From contig NVWK01000004.1 in assembly GCA_002733605.1 (NCBI GenBank), positions 205,213 to 269,212 on the forward strand: a stretch of 64,000 bases of DNA. The letters are read 5' to 3'. The translations under genes were made by a program, and so were the position numbers. Origin of the DNA: Robiginitomaculum sp. (GTDB lineage Bacteria > Pseudomonadota > Alphaproteobacteria > Caulobacterales > Maricaulaceae). A model generated the notes under the pieces. The model saw only the letters and a list, made by a program, of their open reading frames with translations, was not told the origin of the DNA and did not search any database. Shown here in pieces: positions 1 to 7,905 of this stretch (position 1 is the first letter of the stretch; each line of letters begins with the position of its first letter).

Positions 1-383
1 CTTATCATCAAGCGCTGGAAACCCAGCTTGATCGGGCGCAAGAACGCTATGTTGATCCGCTTATTATCTCCATTCACAGCTTCACCCCCAAACCGGACCA
101 AGGGGTTCAACGCGAGCTTGATATTGGTCTGCTGTGGAAGGTGGACGCAGAGAAAGCGGTGCGGCTCAAAGCAGAGATCGAACGCATTCATCCTTACGTG
201 ATCGGGCTCAACAAACCCTATTCTGCCCTCAAACTGAACCACACAATGGACCGGCATGTTATTCCGCGTGGCCTGCGCCATATCACTTTGGAAATCCGTC
301 AGGACTTGATTGATACAGCCGCAAAATCTCAAATTATGGCGCAGCATCTCTCACAAGCGCTGGATCATTTTATTCGCGATTAG
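1..383 (+). CDS. N-formylglutamate amidohydrolase family protein, C-terminal part, 5' end outside window
   Basis: The reading frame is open from base 3 to the TAG at 381-383, so the start lies to the left of the window. The visible 126 residues contain SIHSFTP, then QRELDIGLLW, then an NKPYSALKLNHTMDRH stretch and LEIRQDLI, which is the order of conserved blocks in the C-terminal half of the N-formylglutamate amidohydrolase (HutG-like/FGase) family. These zinc enzymes hydrolyse N-formyl-glutamate or related formyl or acyl amino acids; the exact substrate cannot be read here. The last 14 bases overlap the convergent TerC gene. Confidence 0.8.
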   Translation, partial: YHQALETQLDRAQERYVDPLIISIHSFTPKPDQGVQRELDIGLLWKVDAEKAVRLKAEIERIHPYVIGLNKPYSALKLNHTMDRHVIPRGLRHITLEIRQDLIDTAAKSQIMAQHLSQALDHFIRD

Positions 384-1230
384 CGTCCGTATCTTCAACA
401 GGAACATAGCTTCCGTGAATTTCTTGTTCGCGCTGGGCCCAAAGACGCTTTTGGTATTTGGACGAAATCACATCCGTAATCACCAGCACGCCAACCACCA
501 GATAGAAGCTGGATTTAGACATGGCTTCGATCGGGAATGTGAAGATATGCATATGGGCCAAATGGGCACCCTCGGTGACCAATAAAACGCCGACAAGGAA
601 CAGGATGAACAGGCCCATGACCTCGTACATGCGATTCTTCTTGAGGAACTCGGTCACGTAATCGGCCATCAGCATCATGGCAAGGCCGGACAACAAAATA
701 GCGATGACCATGAGGGGCACTTGGTAATCTATGGTGACCCCGTTGCTGTCCTGCACACTGGCAATAGCCATGGCCGACAGAATGGAATCAAATGAAAACA
801 CCAAATTCATCAATACGATCACGGTAATGGCTTTGAGCACAGAGTTCTTGCCCCTACCTTCCGTGTGCTCAATATGATCCACGGTCAGCATATGGTTTAT
901 TTCTTTTACGGCTGTGTAGATAATGAACGCACCGCCTATGAGAGTGACCAAAGCCTGTAGGGTGAAACGGGCTTCAAAAATACCTTTTAGCGGGATTGAG
1001 AACAGTTCTCCGCTCATCACATCAAACATTTTTATGATGATCACCAGCAAAACAATCCGGAAGACCACGGCAAGCCCGATACCCCATTTACGTACTTTGG
1101 CCGCGTCTTTCTCGCCGACTTTGTTGGATTCAATGGCGATATAGAGCAAATTATCAAAGCCCAGCACCGCTTGCAACATAATCAGCATGAGCAATGTAAA
1201 TAGATTTGGTAGTGTAAAAAGATCCGCCAT
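370..1230 (-). CDS. TerC family integral membrane protein
   Basis: The 286-residue hydrophobic protein has the TerC-family motifs: a first membrane helix ending in LGFDNLLYIAI (Asp26) and a central one with MNLVFSFDSIL (Asp148). About seven membrane segments are visible. TerC proteins sit in the inner membrane and are linked to metal ion handling (manganese export in characterised members, tellurite resistance in plasmid ones); which applies here is not shown. The start ATG at 1230 follows a GGAGGACAC-type ribosome site on the minus strand. The charged C-terminus after residue 260 (HGSYVPVEDTDANRE) is probably cytoplasmic. Monocistronic by context. Confidence 0.85.
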   Translation of the reverse strand: MADLFTLPNLFTLLMLIMLQAVLGFDNLLYIAIESNKVGEKDAAKVRKWGIGLAVVFRIVLLVIIIKMFDVMSGELFSIPLKGIFEARFTLQALVTLIGGAFIIYTAVKEINHMLTVDHIEHTEGRGKNSVLKAITVIVLMNLVFSFDSILSAMAIASVQDSNGVTIDYQVPLMVIAILLSGLAMMLMADYVTEFLKKNRMYEVMGLFILFLVGVLLVTEGAHLAHMHIFTFPIEAMSKSSFYLVVGVLVITDVISSKYQKRLWAQREQEIHGSYVPVEDTDANRE

Positions 1231-1378
1231 TGTGTCCTCCGAAGTTGATCGTCCTGTCTAGCCTAATTTTAACGTGTGCGTAAAGTCTGATCACAGATTT
1301 GCGTATTATTTCAAAATCATCTCTGGTCATTACCGCCCCCCGCCCCTAAATATAGATCAAACATAAAAGGATATTATC

Positions 1379-2215
1379 ATGGCCAATAGAGATTTTCCGA
1401 CAGGAACCCTGATGCAAGGCAAACGCGGCCTGATTATGGGCGTTGCCAACAAAAACTCGATCGCATGGGCGATTGCCGAGCAATTGCATGCACAGGGGGC
1501 CGAGTTGGCGTTTACCTATCAAGGGGAAGCGCTGGAGCGCCGTGTGCGCCCTTTAGCGGAAAGTATTGGCTCTGAAATTATCGTACCGTGTGACGTTACC
1601 GATGATGACAGCATGGACGCCTGCTTTGCAGCCCTGAAAGAGAAATGGGGAGAGATTGATTTCCTTGTCCATTCTGTTGCCTTTGCAGGCAAAGACCAGT
1701 TAACCGGCTCCTTTATTGACAATACCACCCGCGAGGGTTTCCGTATGGCGATGGATATTTCCGCCTATAGTTTCGTGGACGCCGCACGGCGCGCGTCACA
1801 TATGATGAGCGCAGGTGGCTCTATGATTACCATGACCTATCTGGGCTCGGAGCGGGTAATCCCCAATTACAATGTGATGGGTGTGGCCAAGGCTGCTTTG
1901 GAAGCCTGTACGCGCTATCTGGCGGCTGATCTCGGCCCACGCGGCATTCGCGTCAATGCGATTTCTGCCGGCCCGATTAAAACACTGGCAGCGGCCGGTA
2001 TCGGGTCTGGACGTCATATGTTCCGGTTCAACAAGGCGACTGCGGCCATGCAAGAACATACGGAGCTTGAAGGTGTAGCGGGCGCCGCCCTGTATTTGCT
2101 GTCCTCCCTCGGCACAAGTTGTACTGGCGAGACCCATCATGTAGACGGTGGTTTCCACGCCATTGCCATGCCGCAAGAAGGCCCGTTAAAAGAAAGCCTT
2201 GGTATCGTCGATTAA
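1379..2215 (+). CDS. fabI: Enoyl-[acyl-carrier-protein] reductase (NADH)
   Basis: The protein catalyses the last reduction of each fatty acid elongation cycle, enoyl-ACP to acyl-ACP with NADH, in the cytoplasm. It is 278 residues, slightly longer than E. coli FabI. The start region reads GKRGLIMGVANKNSIAWAIA (residues 14-33), the FabI-specific cofactor loop. The active site Tyr-x6-Lys is Tyr164 and Lys171 in PNYNVMGVAK, with a further Tyr154 in TMTYLG. AISAGPIKTLAAAGI is the FabI substrate-loop signature. An AAAGGAT ribosome site sits 7 nt upstream of the ATG. The stop codon overlaps the stop of the convergent small membrane protein. Confidence 0.95.
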   Translation: MANRDFPTGTLMQGKRGLIMGVANKNSIAWAIAEQLHAQGAELAFTYQGEALERRVRPLAESIGSEIIVPCDVTDDDSMDACFAALKEKWGEIDFLVHSVAFAGKDQLTGSFIDNTTREGFRMAMDISAYSFVDAARRASHMMSAGGSMITMTYLGSERVIPNYNVMGVAKAALEACTRYLAADLGPRGIRVNAISAGPIKTLAAAGIGSGRHMFRFNKATAAMQEHTELEGVAGAALYLLSSLGTSCTGETHHVDGGFHAIAMPQEGPLKESLGIVD

Positions 2216-2460
2216 GAGGGTTCGTCCTCAGTCGTTGGACCGGTTATAAGCGCCTCGCGTTTTTTCTTGCGGATATGATATATATATCCGCAGAGCGCCA
2301 AGGGCGGGATCAGCACATACCAGTATTTCGTATAGCCTTTGGAATGCAGATAGCCGCCAATGGTAAGAATGATCGTCCATTTTACAATCAGATAGATGGT
2401 CGCAATCACAAGCGCCTTCTTGTAATTGGTCTTCAACATTGTTTTGAATTTTTTTAGCAT
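2212..2460 (-). CDS. Small membrane protein of unknown function
   Basis: An 82-residue protein beginning MLKKFKTML at 2460. An upstream in-frame start at 2523 would add a polar stretch that runs through the hairpin repeat, so I prefer 2460. It has a short basic N-terminus, two hydrophobic segments (about residues 18-36 and 47-61) and a Lys/Arg-rich cytoplasmic tail. I recognise no family. Its stop codon overlaps the fabI stop by three bases, so the two transcripts converge. Confidence 0.6.
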   Translation of the reverse strand: MLKKFKTMLKTNYKKALVIATIYLIVKWTIILTIGGYLHSKGYTKYWYVLIPPLALCGYIYHIRKKKREALITGPTTEDEPS

Positions 2461-2463
2461 TAT

Positions 2464-2631
2464 ACATTCCCTGTCAGGCCTGCGGCCTTCCGCGCCTCTT
2501 GTTACATTCTCTTTTCCGCTCACCCCCGCGCAGGCGGGGGCTCTTGTTATATTTACATTCCCTGTCGGGCCTACGGCCCTCCACGCCTCTTGTTATTGTT
2601 TTTCGTTTACCCCCCGCGAAGGCGGGGTATT
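2464..2631. repeat. Duplicated hairpin-bearing intergenic repeat
   Basis: A 41-bp sequence at 2464-2504 recurs at 2555-2595 with 37 of 41 identical bases. Each copy holds a small stem, AGGCC-tgc-GGCCT in the first and GGGCC-tac-GGCCC in the second, so the arm differences are compensatory. Each copy is followed 54-57 bases after its start by a GC hairpin: CCCCCGC-gcag-GCGGGGG at 2523-2540 and CCCCGC-gaag-GCGGGG at about 2613-2628. Similar C-rich palindromes are widespread extragenic units in alphaproteobacteria. The second hairpin also lies at the end of the downstream minus-strand gene and may terminate it. Confidence 0.75.
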
Positions 2632-2974
2632 ATTTTCTTAGGGCTTCGAAGTCCTCTGCTTGCATTTGGCTGGCGGCTAAATAGACGATGTCGAGGAGTA
2701 TGGAGGGGCGGCCACGGCCAGTCATGGCGGCGAGAGCGCCGACATAGTCTGCATTTTCCGGAGATAGACGCACAGTTGTGCGCCTTGAGGCCAAAAACCG
2801 CTCTTCGCTGAACCATTTTGCGACTTCGGAAGCGTGTTGAGTGTCGCGGAGATGGTTCAGGGCCCTGTCTATAACTTTGGAGCGGGCCTTGGTGCGCATT
2901 TTGCGACCCATTTGTACGATTAAGGCCTCCGCGCCCGGTTCGATCATCATTTCTACTGCTTTTTGTGTACTCAT
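2630..2974 (-). CDS. Hypothetical protein, possible DNA-binding small protein
   Basis: A 114-residue, mostly helical protein starting ATG at 2974. I do not recognise a family. The middle part ASRRTTVRLSPENADYV followed by GRPSILLDIVYLAAS (residues about 62-100) looks like the beta-strand plus two-helix arrangement of ribbon-helix-helix proteins, but this is only a resemblance. It overlaps another open frame at 2607-3005 that looks non-coding by composition. Its promoter region carries the three-fold 60-62 bp repeat described separately. Confidence 0.5.
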   Translation of the reverse strand: MSTQKAVEMMIEPGAEALIVQMGRKMRTKARSKVIDRALNHLRDTQHASEVAKWFSEERFLASRRTTVRLSPENADYVGALAAMTGRGRPSILLDIVYLAASQMQAEDFEALRK

Positions 2975-2993
2975 AGGGCGTTTGTAAGCACTT

Positions 2994-3160
2994 ATGGTTA
3001 ATCAAAGATGAGGATATGCTCGGGTTTGAAAGCTATTATGGCTCTCATTCAAAACATGGTTAATCAGATATGAAGAGACCCTTGGAAATGAAAGCGATTG
3101 ATGCCTTCATTTTTAAATCTTAAAAAATCCTTACCCAAGCCTTGGGAATGAAAGAGAAAT
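2994..3160. repeat. Three imperfect direct repeats, period 60-62 bp
   Basis: ATGGTTAATCA occurs at 2994 and 3056 (62 bp apart). TGAAAGC occurs at 3027 and 3089 (62 bp apart). CTTGGAAATGAAAG at 3081 is matched by CTTGGGAATGAAAG at 3141 (60 bp apart). The stretch lies between the start of the 114-residue gene and the stop of the SH3-domain gene; no gene is seen in 2975-3272. It could be a decayed tandem duplication or a set of regulator sites. Confidence 0.5.
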
Positions 3161-3272
3161 CAGCCATTATTTTAGAGCGCGGTCTCATGTATCTGCCAAT
3201 CTGGATATAGAATGCACTTTTCCTTCGCGCGCGCGGAGCGTACGGCAGATTATTCAGAGGCGAGCATGCGTA

Positions 3273-3887
3273 TTATAGAGGTTCGGCACCCCAGAGGAGG
3301 GTTTTCAGGGCATAGCCTGATCTATGGCCATCGCGTTCGCTAACAAGGCACCAGCCCTGTGCGTTACACTCTTCCAAGACCAGAAGTGCGCCTTTGGCCG
3401 CAATCGCGCGGCGTCTGGAATCTGATCGCGGTTTTGAGCGCAGGATGATCTCCGTGCGGGCCAGAACCATATGTATCCCAGACAGCAGGCGCCTATTCAT
3501 CCAGCTTTCATCGCCATTCACATCGCGGACTTTGCGCCACACTTCCGTTTCGGCGACAACGATCATTGGCAGGCCACGGCGTTTATAGCGCCAGGCCACT
3601 GGATGGCCCAGACTTGGCCCTGTACGGCCATTAGATGTACCGTATTTCAAAGACACATAACGCGGCACCTGAAAACCAGACGGGGTGTTTGCAGCCCTGA
3701 CCCGTACCAGATTTTCACTTAAATACGTCTGTGGGCCGGGCACATCTTCAACAATGCGGGCCGTTGACGGTTTATGTGAAGATTTGCGGCGGTTAATATC
3801 TTGCGCGTCCGGTTTTGTCTGCGCAAAGGCGGGCCACACCAGCGAAGTGGTGAAAATGCCGACAGCAATAAGCGAAACTATACGCAC
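3273..3887 (-). CDS. Secreted SH3-domain protein
   Basis: A 204-residue exported protein: signal peptide of about 22 residues ending at AFA-Q. The rest holds a duplicated bacterial SH3-like fold: VPRYVSLKYGTSNGRTGPS followed by WRYKRRGLPMIVV and WRKVRDVNGDESWMNRRLLSG, the typical pattern of the alphaproteobacterial SH3 family. Such domains usually bind peptidoglycan or envelope components. The start codon is GTG at 3887 with an AGGGT site upstream. In other alphaproteobacteria this gene often stands divergent from a 2-hydroxyacid dehydrogenase, exactly as here. Function otherwise unknown. Confidence 0.75.
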   Translation of the reverse strand: MRIVSLIAVGIFTTSLVWPAFAQTKPDAQDINRRKSSHKPSTARIVEDVPGPQTYLSENLVRVRAANTPSGFQVPRYVSLKYGTSNGRTGPSLGHPVAWRYKRRGLPMIVVAETEVWRKVRDVNGDESWMNRRLLSGIHMVLARTEIILRSKPRSDSRRRAIAAKGALLVLEECNAQGWCLVSERDGHRSGYALKTLLWGAEPL

Positions 3888-4028
3888 ACCGATACCCTAC
3901 CATCATGGTAAATAAAGCTTTACCCTTTGGGGCATTCATACCCCAAGAGAATAAACGAGCCGTAAACAAAGGCGCAGATAAGACAAAACTTTACTTGCCT
4001 ATTGCGCATAATCCGGCAATTTAGGGGC

Positions 4029-5021
4029 ATGAGTTCTACACATAAACCCAAAATTATTGTTACCCGCCGATTGCCTGATGCTGTCCATGCCCGACTTTCG
4101 GATTTGTTCGATGCAGAATTGCGGCTTGATGACAAACCTTTCAGCCATGATGAATTAAAAGACGCCGTCAAACGGGCCGATGTTCTGGTCCCGACCGTCA
4201 CAGACACGATTGATGCGGACATCATCGACGCGGCCGGTAAACAGCTCAAAATGATTGCCAATTTCGGAGCAGGCACCGACCATATTGACCGCAAAGCTGC
4301 CCACGCCAAAAACATCCTCATCACCAACACCCCCGGTGTGCTGACAGAGGATACGGCCGATTTTGTTATGGCCCTGATTTTGGCCGTACCGCGCCGACTG
4401 GTCGAAGCGGACAGATTGACCCGGTCTGGCGGATTTACAGGATGGACGCCTACGGGTATTCTTGGCCATCGGGTGCGCGGCAAAAAACTGGGCATTGTTG
4501 GCATGGGACGGATTGGTCAGGCCGTGGCGCGACGTGCACATGCGTTCGGCCTTGGTGTGCATTACCATAACCGTCATCCCGTTTCTGCGCCGATCGAAAA
4601 CGAGTTGGGGGCACGTTACTGGCCTGATCTGGAGGATATGCTCAGGGCTGTGGATATTGTATCGATTAACTGCCCATTTACGCCGCAGACCCATCATCTG
4701 ATGAATGCAGACCGGCTGGCCTGTCTACCGACCCACGGTGTTATCATCAACACCTCCAGAGGCGAAATTATTGACGAGGCGGCCCTCGCCCATGCATTGG
4801 CCAGTGGTCAGCTTGCCGGTGCCGGACTGGATGTTTATGAGAACGAGCCGGATATACATCCGGGCCTTTTGGATCTCCCCAATGTTATTCTGGCCCCGCA
4901 TATTGCCTCGGCAACACTGGAATCTCGCATTGAAATGGGCGAAAAAGTGATGATTAACATCCGGGCTCTTGTGGACGGGCACCGCTGCCCAGACAGGGTC
5001 TTGCCACCGCAAAGCTGGTGA
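4029..5021 (+). CDS. D-2-hydroxyacid dehydrogenase (glyoxylate/hydroxypyruvate reductase type)
   Basis: A 330-residue NAD(P)-dependent dehydrogenase of the D-isomer-specific family, close to D-glycerate dehydrogenase. The catalytic residues are visible: Arg in INTSRGEIIDE, Glu in LDVYENEPDIHPGLL, His in LAPHIASAT. The cofactor loop is GIVGMGRIGQAVARRAHAFG. I start at ATG 4029, directly preceded by AGGGG, rather than at the TTG at 4002. The neighbours give no clear pathway; glyoxylate or hydroxypyruvate reduction is the likeliest reaction. Confidence 0.85.
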   Translation: MSSTHKPKIIVTRRLPDAVHARLSDLFDAELRLDDKPFSHDELKDAVKRADVLVPTVTDTIDADIIDAAGKQLKMIANFGAGTDHIDRKAAHAKNILITNTPGVLTEDTADFVMALILAVPRRLVEADRLTRSGGFTGWTPTGILGHRVRGKKLGIVGMGRIGQAVARRAHAFGLGVHYHNRHPVSAPIENELGARYWPDLEDMLRAVDIVSINCPFTPQTHHLMNADRLACLPTHGVIINTSRGEIIDEAALAHALASGQLAGAGLDVYENEPDIHPGLLDLPNVILAPHIASATLESRIEMGEKVMINIRALVDGHRCPDRVLPPQSW

Positions 5022-5156
5022 GTTTTTAGAACCACTCTATTTTTCTTGAAAAAACTTCCCCATGCTGGTAGGTACTTCCGCGAAGCCATATCGGTCTTCA
5101 TACCGGTGCCTTAGATGGTTGATTGCAGCAACTATTTTTGGATTTAACCGGGGCGC

Positions 5157-5199
5157 GTACAAGACCTCAAGGGCCCCCCAGCTCTTGGCGGTGTTGTAC
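5157..5199 (+). other. Candidate structured RNA element (stem-loop upstream of terminator)
   Basis: In the 234-base gap after the dehydrogenase, GTACAA (5157-5162) pairs with TTGTAC (5194-5199). Inside it ACC pairs with GGT and AAG with CTT around a C-rich loop. Six bases later comes the terminator hairpin at 5205-5242. Two stacked hairpins ending in a terminator look like the 3' part of a small RNA or a structured 3' UTR. No promoter is convincing (TTGAAA at about 5044 has a poor -10), and I do not match it to a known RNA family. Confidence 0.3.
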
Positions 5200-5204
5200 T
5201 AGAG

Positions 5205-5250
5205 ACAACCCTTCTCTGAACCACACATTCGGGGAGGGGTTGTTTTATTT
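5205..5250 (+). terminator. Intrinsic terminator
   Basis: ACAACCCTTCTC (5205-5216) pairs along 12 positions, including G-U pairs, with GGGGAGGGGTTGT (5231-5242, read back), followed by a T-rich TGTTTTATTT. It can end plus-strand transcription from the dehydrogenase or from a small RNA, and lies just before the stop of the convergent MoeB-type gene. Confidence 0.7.
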
Positions 5251-5255
5251 GGGGT

Positions 5256-5993
5256 TTATGTACACGCAGGACAATTGGGGTCTTTGGGGAGGCGAATGGT
5301 GCGGGCGTCTGCACTTAATCCGTCATAGAGGAATAATTTTCCGTACAAAGGTTTGCCTGCGCCTGTGAGGATTTTTAGAGCTTCCATCGCCATCATAGAA
5401 CCGATGATGCCTGCGAGCGCACCCAAGACGCCGACAGCGGCGCAGGTTTCAATATCATCGGGAATAACGGGTACGAAACAGCGATAACAGGCGCTGTCTC
5501 CATCATTTTTGAACACGGCCAATTGTCCGTCAAACCGCCCCAAAGCCCCGCTGACCAAGGATGTGTGCGTCGCTAGACAGGCGACGTTGACAGCGAAGCG
5601 CGTGGGGAAATCGTCTGTGCCGTCCAAAACCAGATCATAAGCGCTGATCAGCTCCCGCGCATTGTCATCGGTGAGGCGCATCTCGTGGGTCTTGATTTGA
5701 ACATGGGGGTTAAGCGCACTTAATGTCGCCTCCATGCATGCGGTTTTGCTTTGGCCAATATGCCCGGTTTGGAATTGTATCTGGCGATGTAGATTGGAAA
5801 GCTCCACCACATCATCATCAACAATGCCTATCGTGCCGACCCCTGCCGCCGCCAGATACAGGCTGGCCGGGCCACCAAGGCCACCCGCACCGACGATCAG
5901 AACCCGTGCAGATTTTAAGGCTGCCTGTCCGGGCCCGCCGACTTCTTTGAGCAGGATTTGCCGACCATAACGCTGTACCTCTTCGGGGGACAT
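5256..5993 (-). CDS. moeB: MoeB/ThiF-type adenylyltransferase (E1-like)
   Basis: A 245-residue E1-like enzyme that adenylates the C-terminal Gly-Gly of a sulfur carrier (MoaD or ThiS) for molybdopterin or thiamine synthesis. The ATP loop is VGAGGLG (residues 34-40), the acidic nucleotide site DDDVVELSNLHRQ follows, zinc ligands are Cys169/Cys172 and Cys241/Cys244, and the conserved Cys184 lies in ETCAAVGVLG. There is no C-terminal rhodanese domain. MoeB and ThiF cannot be separated by sequence alone, and neither moaD nor thiS is nearby. The start is only 2 bases beyond the end of cysK, so the genes are co-transcribed, which suggests a link with sulfur supply. Confidence 0.8.
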   Translation of the reverse strand: MSPEEVQRYGRQILLKEVGGPGQAALKSARVLIVGAGGLGGPASLYLAAAGVGTIGIVDDDVVELSNLHRQIQFQTGHIGQSKTACMEATLSALNPHVQIKTHEMRLTDDNARELISAYDLVLDGTDDFPTRFAVNVACLATHTSLVSGALGRFDGQLAVFKNDGDSACYRCFVPVIPDDIETCAAVGVLGALAGIIGSMMAMEALKILTGAGKPLYGKLFLYDGLSADARTIRLPKDPNCPACT

Positions 5994-5995
5994 GC

Positions 5996-6946
5996 CTAGT
6001 CGAACAAAGCCGTAGACAGATAACGCTCTGCGAAACTTGGAATGATCGTAACAATGGTTTTACCCGCCATGTCAGGACGCGCTCCAATTTTCAGGCTGGC
6101 CGCAATGGCCGCGCCAGAGGAAATACCGACCGGAAGCCCATCTGTTTTCGCCACTTGTCTTGCCGTCTCGAAGGCCGTGTCATTATCGACGGTCACCACT
6201 TCGTCAATCACGTCCAGATCAAGTACGTCAGGTTTAAACCCTGCACCAATGCCCTGGATCATATGCGGGCCTTTTTCTCCGGTAGACAGGAAAGGACTGC
6301 CGGCAGGTTCAAGCGCGATGACTTTTATGTTCGGGTTTTTTGATTTCAAATAAGAGCCAGCTCCGGTGACGGTGCCGCCTGTCCCGACGCCCGAAATCAA
6401 TACATCAACTTTGCCGTCCGTGTCGTTCCAAATCTCGGGGCCTGTCGTGCGTCTATGGATATCGGGATTGGCAGGATTGGCAAATTGAAGGGCCTGGACG
6501 GCACCTTCGGTCTGGGCACAAATCTCGTCCGCTTTAGCAATCGCGCCGGGCATGCCGCCGACGGCTTCGGTCAAAACGATTTCTGCGCCCAACAATGTCA
6601 TCAATTTACGGCGCTCGATCGACATGCTCTCGGGCATGACGAAAATGGATTTATAACCCTTTGCGGCGGCGACCAGAGCCAGACCAATGCCGGTATTTCC
6701 CGATGTAGCTTCCACAATTGTTCCGCCGGGTTTTAACGCGCCGCTGGCTTCCAAACTATCCACCATTGCCAAGGCAATCCGGTCTTTGACGCTGGCGCCG
6801 GGATTGAAGAACTCAAGCTTGTAGAGCAAGTCCGCTTTGGCGCCCGCATTTAAATTGGGCAAGCGCACCAAAGGCGTATCGCCTATAGTGTCCATAATCG
6901 AATTGTAGACTTTACCGCGTCCGGCCGTGTTTTCGTTTGCACTCAT
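5996..6946 (-). CDS. cysK: Cysteine synthase A (O-acetylserine sulfhydrylase)
   Basis: A PLP enzyme that makes cysteine from O-acetylserine and sulfide. It is 316 residues, the usual length. The PLP lysine is Lys54 in NPGASVKDRIA, the substrate loop is TSGNTGIGLAL (81-91), and the phosphate-binding loop is GTGGTVTGAG. An AGGAGAATATC ribosome site precedes the ATG. It is preceded by dut with a 9-base gap and followed by the moeB-like gene after 2 bases, so it belongs to the minus-strand run that begins at ubiB. Confidence 0.93.
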   Translation of the reverse strand: MSANENTAGRGKVYNSIMDTIGDTPLVRLPNLNAGAKADLLYKLEFFNPGASVKDRIALAMVDSLEASGALKPGGTIVEATSGNTGIGLALVAAAKGYKSIFVMPESMSIERRKLMTLLGAEIVLTEAVGGMPGAIAKADEICAQTEGAVQALQFANPANPDIHRRTTGPEIWNDTDGKVDVLISGVGTGGTVTGAGSYLKSKNPNIKVIALEPAGSPFLSTGEKGPHMIQGIGAGFKPDVLDLDVIDEVVTVDNDTAFETARQVAKTDGLPVGISSGAAIAASLKIGARPDMAGKTIVTIIPSFAERYLSTALFD

Positions 6947-6955
6947 GATATTCTC

Positions 6956-7408
6956 CTATTTTACACCTGTTGATCCGTAGCCGCCACTGCCGCGTGCGGT
7001 TTCGGATAATGTTGTTACAACTTCAAAATTGGCCTGCGTCACCGGCGCGATGACCATTTGGGCAATCCGGTCACCTCTGTGAATAGTAAATGGCTCGGTG
7101 CCATGATTAATCAGCAAAATCTTTACCTCGCCGCGATAATCGGCGTCAATTGTGCCCGGGGCATTGACCACGCTAATCCCGTGTTTATAGGCAAGGCCGG
7201 AGCGGGGGCGAATTTGGGCTTCATAGCCAGCCGGCAGAGCCATGGCCAAACCGGTTGGCAGTAATGCCCGACTGCCCGGTGCGAGCACAAGCGGGGCATC
7301 CGCCTCTATGGCGGCACGCATATCCACGCCAGCCGCTAAATCGGTTTCGTAGGCAGGCAGGGCTAAATCCTCGAAATTATCCAGCTTTTTAAGTTCAATC
7401 GTCAGCAT
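6956..7408 (-). CDS. dut: Deoxyuridine 5'-triphosphate nucleotidohydrolase
   Basis: dUTPase hydrolyses dUTP to dUMP and pyrophosphate, keeping uracil out of DNA and feeding thymidylate synthesis; it acts as a trimer. All five motifs of the trimeric family are present in 150 residues: [41 protein letters not shown] and the C-terminal [10 protein letters not shown] lid. In alphaproteobacteria dut commonly follows coaBC; here a secreted-protein gene lies between them. Confidence 0.95.
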   Translation of the reverse strand: MLTIELKKLDNFEDLALPAYETDLAAGVDMRAAIEADAPLVLAPGSRALLPTGLAMALPAGYEAQIRPRSGLAYKHGISVVNAPGTIDADYRGEVKILLINHGTEPFTIHRGDRIAQMVIAPVTQANFEVVTTLSETARGSGGYGSTGVK

Positions 7409-7409
7409 G

Positions 7410-7895
7410 TTATTCGTCTTCCCCGTTTAATTTGTTCATCCGTAGTTTCAATACGGCCTTATCATCATCACTTAATTCCGGGCCGGAATAAGTATGCACA
7501 TAGTGTCCGTTTTCTTTGCGAATTGATAACAGCCCGCTTTGCGCGCTGTCATAATCTTGAGATATGTGGAACGGGATATCGGTACGGATCAGTTTCACAT
7601 CGAACTCGGTCGGGATCACATGGGCACGGGTACACATAAGCGCGCGAATGGGTTTGCCGTCAACTTCTTCAAGGTGGCCCGGTTGCGCATCAAAAACCGA
7701 GAACACAAATTTATCGGCAGGCAGGAAAGAAGCCAAGACGGGCTCTTGCTCTGAACCTGTAGACGCCTGTGTTTCAGACACGGAGAGTGAGCGCATCAGG
7801 ACGATTTCACACGCGCTCATATCATCAGCAAACGCAGATATGCCTGTCGTCAGGCTGGACAAGACCAGTGTAGATGCACAGATAAGTTTTCTCAT
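7410..7895 (-). CDS. Secreted protein of unknown function
   Basis: A 161-residue protein starting MRKLICAST at 7895 (an upstream start at 7988 would overlap the end of coaBC and lacks a signal sequence). The first 23 residues form a signal peptide ending AFA-DD. The mature part has two cysteines (in SACEIVL and ALMCTRAH) that could form a disulfide. No family recognised. It sits between coaBC (10-base gap) and dut (1-base gap), so it is in the same operon but not obviously in the same pathway. Confidence 0.6.
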   Translation of the reverse strand: MRKLICASTLVLSSLTTGISAFADDMSACEIVLMRSLSVSETQASTGSEQEPVLASFLPADKFVFSVFDAQPGHLEEVDGKPIRALMCTRAHVIPTEFDVKLIRTDIPFHISQDYDSAQSGLLSIRKENGHYVHTYSGPELSDDDKAVLKLRMNKLNGEDE

Positions 7896-7905
7896 ATCAA
7901 CGCCT

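Noticed and set aside
1231..1378. CtrA site upstream of fabI
   Set aside because: TTAA-cgtgtgc-GTAA has one mismatch and no other support.
2607..3005. 132-residue minus-strand frame overlapping 2630-2974
   Set aside because: Composition is Arg/Ser/Gly-rich and unlike a protein; the 114-residue frame is better, and only one can be real.
2994..3160. CRISPR-like array
   Set aside because: Only three imperfect repeats with poorly conserved units; spacers are not distinct from repeats.
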